Position numbers and translations under genes: made by a program | Shown here: positions 6,004 to 8,122 of the stretch, piece after piece | Layout: every line of letters begins with the position of its first letter | Numbering within the stretch: position 1 is the first letter of the stretch | Notes under the pieces: generated by a model | Databases searched by the model: none | What the model was told of the DNA's origin: nothing | What the model saw: the letters and a program-made list of their open reading frames with translations, nothing else | Assembly: GCA_021797525.1 (NCBI GenBank) | Contig: JAJZZQ010000068.1 | Span: forward strand, 1-8,122 | Direction of reading: 5' to 3' | Length of the DNA: 8,122 nt | DNA from: Thermoplasmata archaeon | GTDB lineage: Archaea; Thermoplasmatota; Thermoplasmata; Thermoplasmatales; Thermoplasmataceae

Positions 6004-7136
6004 GTTCCTATAGGACCTCCTTTGTCGATCTGTTTGCCATGTCGGGAAGAATATCCTGAAAATATGAGGAAGATAATTATTGCCATAGCCCCGAAAATAT
6101 CAACTGTCAACCAGACAAATACTCCATTTTTCAGAAATGCAGATATTAGAAAGGCACCTATTGAGGGGCCAAGTGCCCTACCTGTTGAGTTTGTCATTCC
6201 AAGGAATCCCATGAATCTGGCAACCTTATCCTCTGGAGCAATCTTCGAGACTACAGAATTCATCACGGGGGATGTCATATTTTCCCCTACAGTTATTATA
6301 GCCATGGAAACCATAAGCCCGTAAAGATTGCCGGCGAAAGCCACTGAAAGATATCCCAGGCTATAAAACAGCGTTCCAAGTACCATTGGTACCATGTCTG
6401 AAAATCTCTTCAGCGCGTTGGTGATAGGATACTGGCCGATAACAACCAGTGCGCCGTTAACCGCATAAATATATCCGATGGATGAACTCGGTATATTCAT
6501 AAAAATTCCTGCATAGAGTGGAAGAGTAACTGAAAACTGGGAAGCTACCATTGTAAGAAAGAACGTCCCAAAACTGAAAAGGAGGAGGAACCTGTCAAAT
6601 GCCAGTATCCCAAATTTCCTCCTCTCTCTGGTTTCCCTGTATCCATGAGGTTTAACCCTCCCCCTGATAAAAACTGCGACAATTAAGCCCTGCGCTATAC
6701 TGCAGGCCGAAACGAGAATGAATATCCAGTGGATTCCGTAAACTATTATTATTGACCCTGTTAGAGGGCCAACCGCCCATCCAAGATTTGAGAGAATCCG
6801 ATAGACAACAAAGCCATTAACCCGTTCCTTTTCATCGGTAACATCGGAAACAAGGGCAGAGGCCGAAGGAAAGACAAACGCACCCCCCATTGAAGTAAGT
6901 ATAAAAAGAATCACAACCGGTAAAATTAATGATTTATCCTGAATGATGAAAGAGAGCGAGGAAAAGAGTAGGAAGCTGATAGCAGATCCAAGAAGAAGGG
7001 TATTCCTCCTGCCTATGAAATCCGCAAGGCCCCCTCCAATCAGGCTGAAGACTATTGATACAACAGAACCCATAGTGAAAATAATGCCCACTACAGAGAT
7101 AGGTATTCCAAGGACCTCCTCAAAATACAAAGCCAT
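6000..7136 (-). CDS. MFS transporter (start uncertain; first helix encoded upstream)
   Basis: From ATG 7136 the frame gives 378 residues of a major facilitator superfamily membrane transporter with about eleven hydrophobic segments. The loop 2-3 motif A is clear: G-G-G-L-A-D-F-I-G-R-R (34-44). A basic central loop (~158-175, rich in Arg and Lys) separates the two six-helix halves, and a polar C-terminal tail follows the last helix. It resembles MFS_1 efflux-type carriers; the substrate is unknown. ATG 7136 is probably not the native start: it falls inside what should be helix 1 and has no Shine-Dalgarno. The same frame continues upstream without a stop to 7299 and encodes the missing N-terminus, but contains no ATG, GTG or TTG there. 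It is followed by the hydrolase gene through ATGA. The transporter call is firm; the start is not. Confidence 0.88.
   Translation of the reverse strand: MALYFEEVLGIPISVVGIIFTMGSVVSIVFSLIGGGLADFIGRRNTLLLGSAISFLLFSSLSFIIQDKSLILPVVILFILTSMGGAFVFPSASALVSDVTDEKERVNGFVVYRILSNLGWAVGPLTGSIIIVYGIHWIFILVSACSIAQGLIVAVFIRGRVKPHGYRETRERRKFGILAFDRFLLLFSFGTFFLTMVASQFSVTLPLYAGIFMNIPSSSIGYIYAVNGALVVIGQYPITNALKRFSDMVPMVLGTLFYSLGYLSVAFAGNLYGLMVSMAIITVGENMTSPVMNSVVSKIAPEDKVARFMGFLGMTNSTGRALGPSIGAFLISAFLKNGVFVWLTVDIFGAMAIIIFLIFSGYSSRHGKQIDKGGPIGT
6015..6020 (-). promoter_or_regulatory. Shine-Dalgarno GGAGGT for the alpha/beta hydrolase
   Basis: On the minus strand AAGGAGGTCC runs 6022 to 6013, inside the end of the MFS gene, with 11 bases between GGAGGT and ATG 6003. 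The spacing is slightly long, but it supports 6003 over the internal ATG at 5982. Confidence 0.6.
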
Positions 7137-7263
7137 GAACGGCCAGGTTGCTGCAAAACCAAATGATCTTACTAATGACGCTATGCTTATTGCCCAGAGT
7201 TTTCGGTTGGACAGTAAAAAACGATCACTCAGCTTTAATCCCGACGTACCGGCTTTAATACAT
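7137..7263 (-). other. Missing N-terminal part of the MFS protein without a standard start codon
   Basis: In the MFS frame, reading down from 7262, the translation includes L-S-N-R-K-L-W-A-I-S-I-A-S-L-V-R-S-F-G-F and then A-A-T-W-P-F before M-A-L-Y-F-E-E. This is a standard MFS helix 1. In-frame candidate initiators are only CTG (7232, 7214) or ATT/ATA. An ATG at 7263 is one base out of frame and meets TAA two codons later; removing one base at TATT (7260-7257) would fuse it to the transporter. One extra T in the T6 run (7221-7216) would instead join GTG 7228. Either a sequence error, a real frameshift, or non-standard initiation fits. Confidence 0.65.
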
Positions 7264-7268
7264 GGAGA

Positions 7269-7277
7269 TATAATAAA
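7269..7277 (-). promoter_or_regulatory. Candidate TATA-like element for the MFS-hydrolase operon
   Basis: Minus-strand TTTATTATA (7277 to 7269) lies in the 35-base gap after the 108-residue gene. A start about 26 bases downstream would fall near 7247, inside the encoded MFS N-terminal region and after ATG 7263. That would favour a start codon further inside (CTG 7232 or 7214, or GTG 7228 with a frameshift). The same T-rich tract could instead help terminate the upstream transcript. Confidence 0.4.
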
Positions 7278-7298
7278 ATAGGGTTTTCCAGTGAATTG

Positions 7299-7625
7299 TT
7301 ACAGATACAGCCCCTTTACTGAAGCTTTTCCGGAGATCCCTATCTTTAGAACTACATTCTGCCTGTTTTTATCTATGCTATCATATACTGTTGGATCTAT
7401 CGAGACGTAAAATCCATTCCCTGCAATTATCCTATAATTCTCTGGAACCAAATCGGAGGCAATCACGTGAAATGAGGCTAGCATGTTGCAAAATTCATCA
7501 TTACAGGGGCCAGGTTTAACGGAGTGGTATATTTGAATGTAAACATGTCCCCTGAGAAAACGGGATGGGTCTCCCCTTATTTCTATTTCCCCTTTTCCCG
7601 CTCTTATTCTTATTGAATCTGCCAT
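7299..7625 (-). CDS. Hypothetical small protein downstream of pyrophosphatase
   Basis: 108 residues, not recognised. There is no signal peptide and no membrane segment. Composition suggests an all-beta or alpha/beta fold: alternating strands such as S-I-R-I-R-A-G-K-G-E-I-E-I-R-G (4-18), G-H-V-Y-I-Q-I-Y-H (26-34), a second region F-Y-V-S-I-D-P (72-78) and N-V-V-L-K-I-G-I (90-97). Two cysteines, C41 and C46, sit in P-C-N-D-E-F-C, possibly a disulfide or a half metal site, but no full zinc motif is present. The ATG at 7625 is one base after the pyrophosphatase stop (TGA-T-ATG), so it is almost certainly co-translated with it, and no separate Shine-Dalgarno is seen. Codon-like composition matches the neighbours. 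Its TAA stop (7299-7301) is in the same frame as the MFS gene downstream. Confidence 0.75.
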   Translation of the reverse strand: MADSIRIRAGKGEIEIRGDPSRFLRGHVYIQIYHSVKPGPCNDEFCNMLASFHVIASDLVPENYRIIAGNGFYVSIDPTVYDSIDKNRQNVVLKIGISGKASVKGLYL

Positions 7626-7626
7626 A

Positions 7627-8122
7627 TCAGTGGCTGAACTTATCTCTGTATGCCTTTAATGACCTGCTGATCTCCTCTTCAGCAAATGTTTGGTCCTCCC
7701 AGCCTGAAACATCCGTTTTCTTCTTTTCGAGTATTTTGTAGGTCTGGAAGAAATTTGTGATCTCGTCAAGAAGGTGTTCATTTACATCCTTCAGTGATTT
7801 TACATGCTTGAAATTCGGGTCCTTTGTGGCAACTGCAAGTATCTTGTTGTCCTTTTCACCCTGGTCAATCATCTTCATAACGCCAATTGGCCTGGCTTCC
7901 AGAACAATACCTGGAAAGGTTGGTATGCTTGTCAGGACCATAACATCAATGGGATCACCGTCATCATAGAGTGTTCCAGGTATTGCCCCATATTCCACTG
8001 GATATACTACAGATGAATGAAGAACCCTGTCAAGAACAATTCCGGGAAATTGCTTTGACATTTCAAATTTATTCTTGCTGCCTCGGGGAGTCTCTATTAC
8101 TACATTGAATGATTTAGGAACA
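7627..8122 (-). CDS. ppa: Inorganic pyrophosphatase, family I (5' end beyond the window)
   Basis: About 165 residues are visible of a soluble family I pyrophosphatase, which hydrolyses PPi to two phosphates and drives biosynthetic reactions in the cytoplasm. The frame is open to the right edge, and the residues before the internal ATG (8061) belong to the protein: [14 protein letters not shown], supplying the conserved Glu, Lys and Glu. After it come L-D-R-V-L, V-Y-P-V-E-Y-G, and the metal-binding D-D-G-D-P-I-D-V (three Asp ligands). Then [10 protein letters not shown] follows, holding the Asp, Asp and Lys positions. The Glu beside the first Asp of that motif (E98 in the E. coli enzyme) is Gln here. 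The C-terminal Y-K and E-E-E-I-x-x-S helix are typical. Archaeal enzymes are ~170-180 residues, so only about ten residues are cut off. It is followed after one base by the 108-residue gene. Confidence 0.95.
   Translation of the reverse strand, partial: VPKSFNVVIETPRGSKNKFEMSKQFPGIVLDRVLHSSVVYPVEYGAIPGTLYDDGDPIDVMVLTSIPTFPGIVLEARPIGVMKMIDQGEKDNKILAVATKDPNFKHVKSLKDVNEHLLDEITNFFQTYKILEKKKTDVSGWEDQTFAEEEISRSLKAYRDKFSH

Noticed and set aside
5785..6324. 179-codon open frame on the plus strand
   Set aside because: It is antisense to the alpha/beta hydrolase and MFS genes, both well supported, and has no family features.
7261..7263. ATG 7263 as the MFS start as the sequence stands
   Set aside because: It is out of the MFS frame by one base and reaches TAA after two codons; it would need an indel to work.
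7264..7298. T-rich tract as a transcription terminator after the 108-residue gene
   Set aside because: No stem-loop is seen, and the tract is equally well read as a TATA element for the MFS operon, so a terminator cannot be claimed.
8059..8061. ATG 8061 as the pyrophosphatase start
   Set aside because: The upstream frame encodes conserved N-terminal residues of the family, including active-site Lys and Glu, so the true start is beyond the window.

Overview
The window looks like chromosomal DNA of a Thermoplasmata (Thermoplasmatales-type) archaeon. This is inferred from several things seen in the sequence: a TrmB-type transcription regulator, an archaeal-style fused CoaBC, an archaeal-style family I pyrophosphatase, A/T-rich TATA-like elements in place of -35/-10 promoters, and Shine-Dalgarno sequences (GGAGGT, AGGTGAT) only at internal operon genes. 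GC is moderate. I see no rRNA, tRNA, CRISPR array, transposon or attachment site. Coding is dense: no stretch over 300 bases lacks a gene, and the largest gap is the 208-base divergent spacer at 2709-2916.

Layout. (1) Positions 1-2708, minus strand: a tight operon in the order TrmB-family regulator, endonuclease IV (nfo), DUF1015-family protein. The DUF1015 gene runs off the left edge. Junctions are a 5-base gap and an ATGA overlap. (2) Positions 2709-2916: divergent regulatory spacer with a TATA-like box for each direction and four short inverted repeats. (3) Positions 2917-5319, plus strand: PaaI-type hotdog thioesterase, CoaBC (phosphopantothenoylcysteine synthetase/decarboxylase), and a nitrilase-superfamily amidase. 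The last starts at TTG inside the end of coaBC. (4) Positions 5275-7263, minus strand: an MFS transporter followed by an alpha/beta hydrolase joined by ATGA. The hydrolase end overlaps the nitrilase end tail-to-tail by 45 bases. (5) Positions 7299-8122, minus strand: inorganic pyrophosphatase (start beyond the right edge) followed one base later by a 108-residue protein I do not recognise.

How the genes may work together. The plus operon has a CoA theme: CoaBC makes 4'-phosphopantetheine, the thioesterase would release CoA from acyl-CoA, and the nitrilase is an amide hydrolase that could act on a pantetheine-like or other amide. The left operon pairs a regulator with a base-excision-repair nuclease and with a DUF1015 protein carrying a D-G-H-H-R motif. 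The most anomalous spot is the N-terminus of the MFS transporter. A clear first membrane helix is encoded upstream of the first in-frame ATG, but no ATG, GTG or TTG exists there in frame. No strongly novel multi-gene system is evident. The points worth checking are the MFS start, the unknown 108-residue protein beside pyrophosphatase, the palindromes in the divergent spacer, and the CoA-linked thioesterase-CoaBC-nitrilase cluster.
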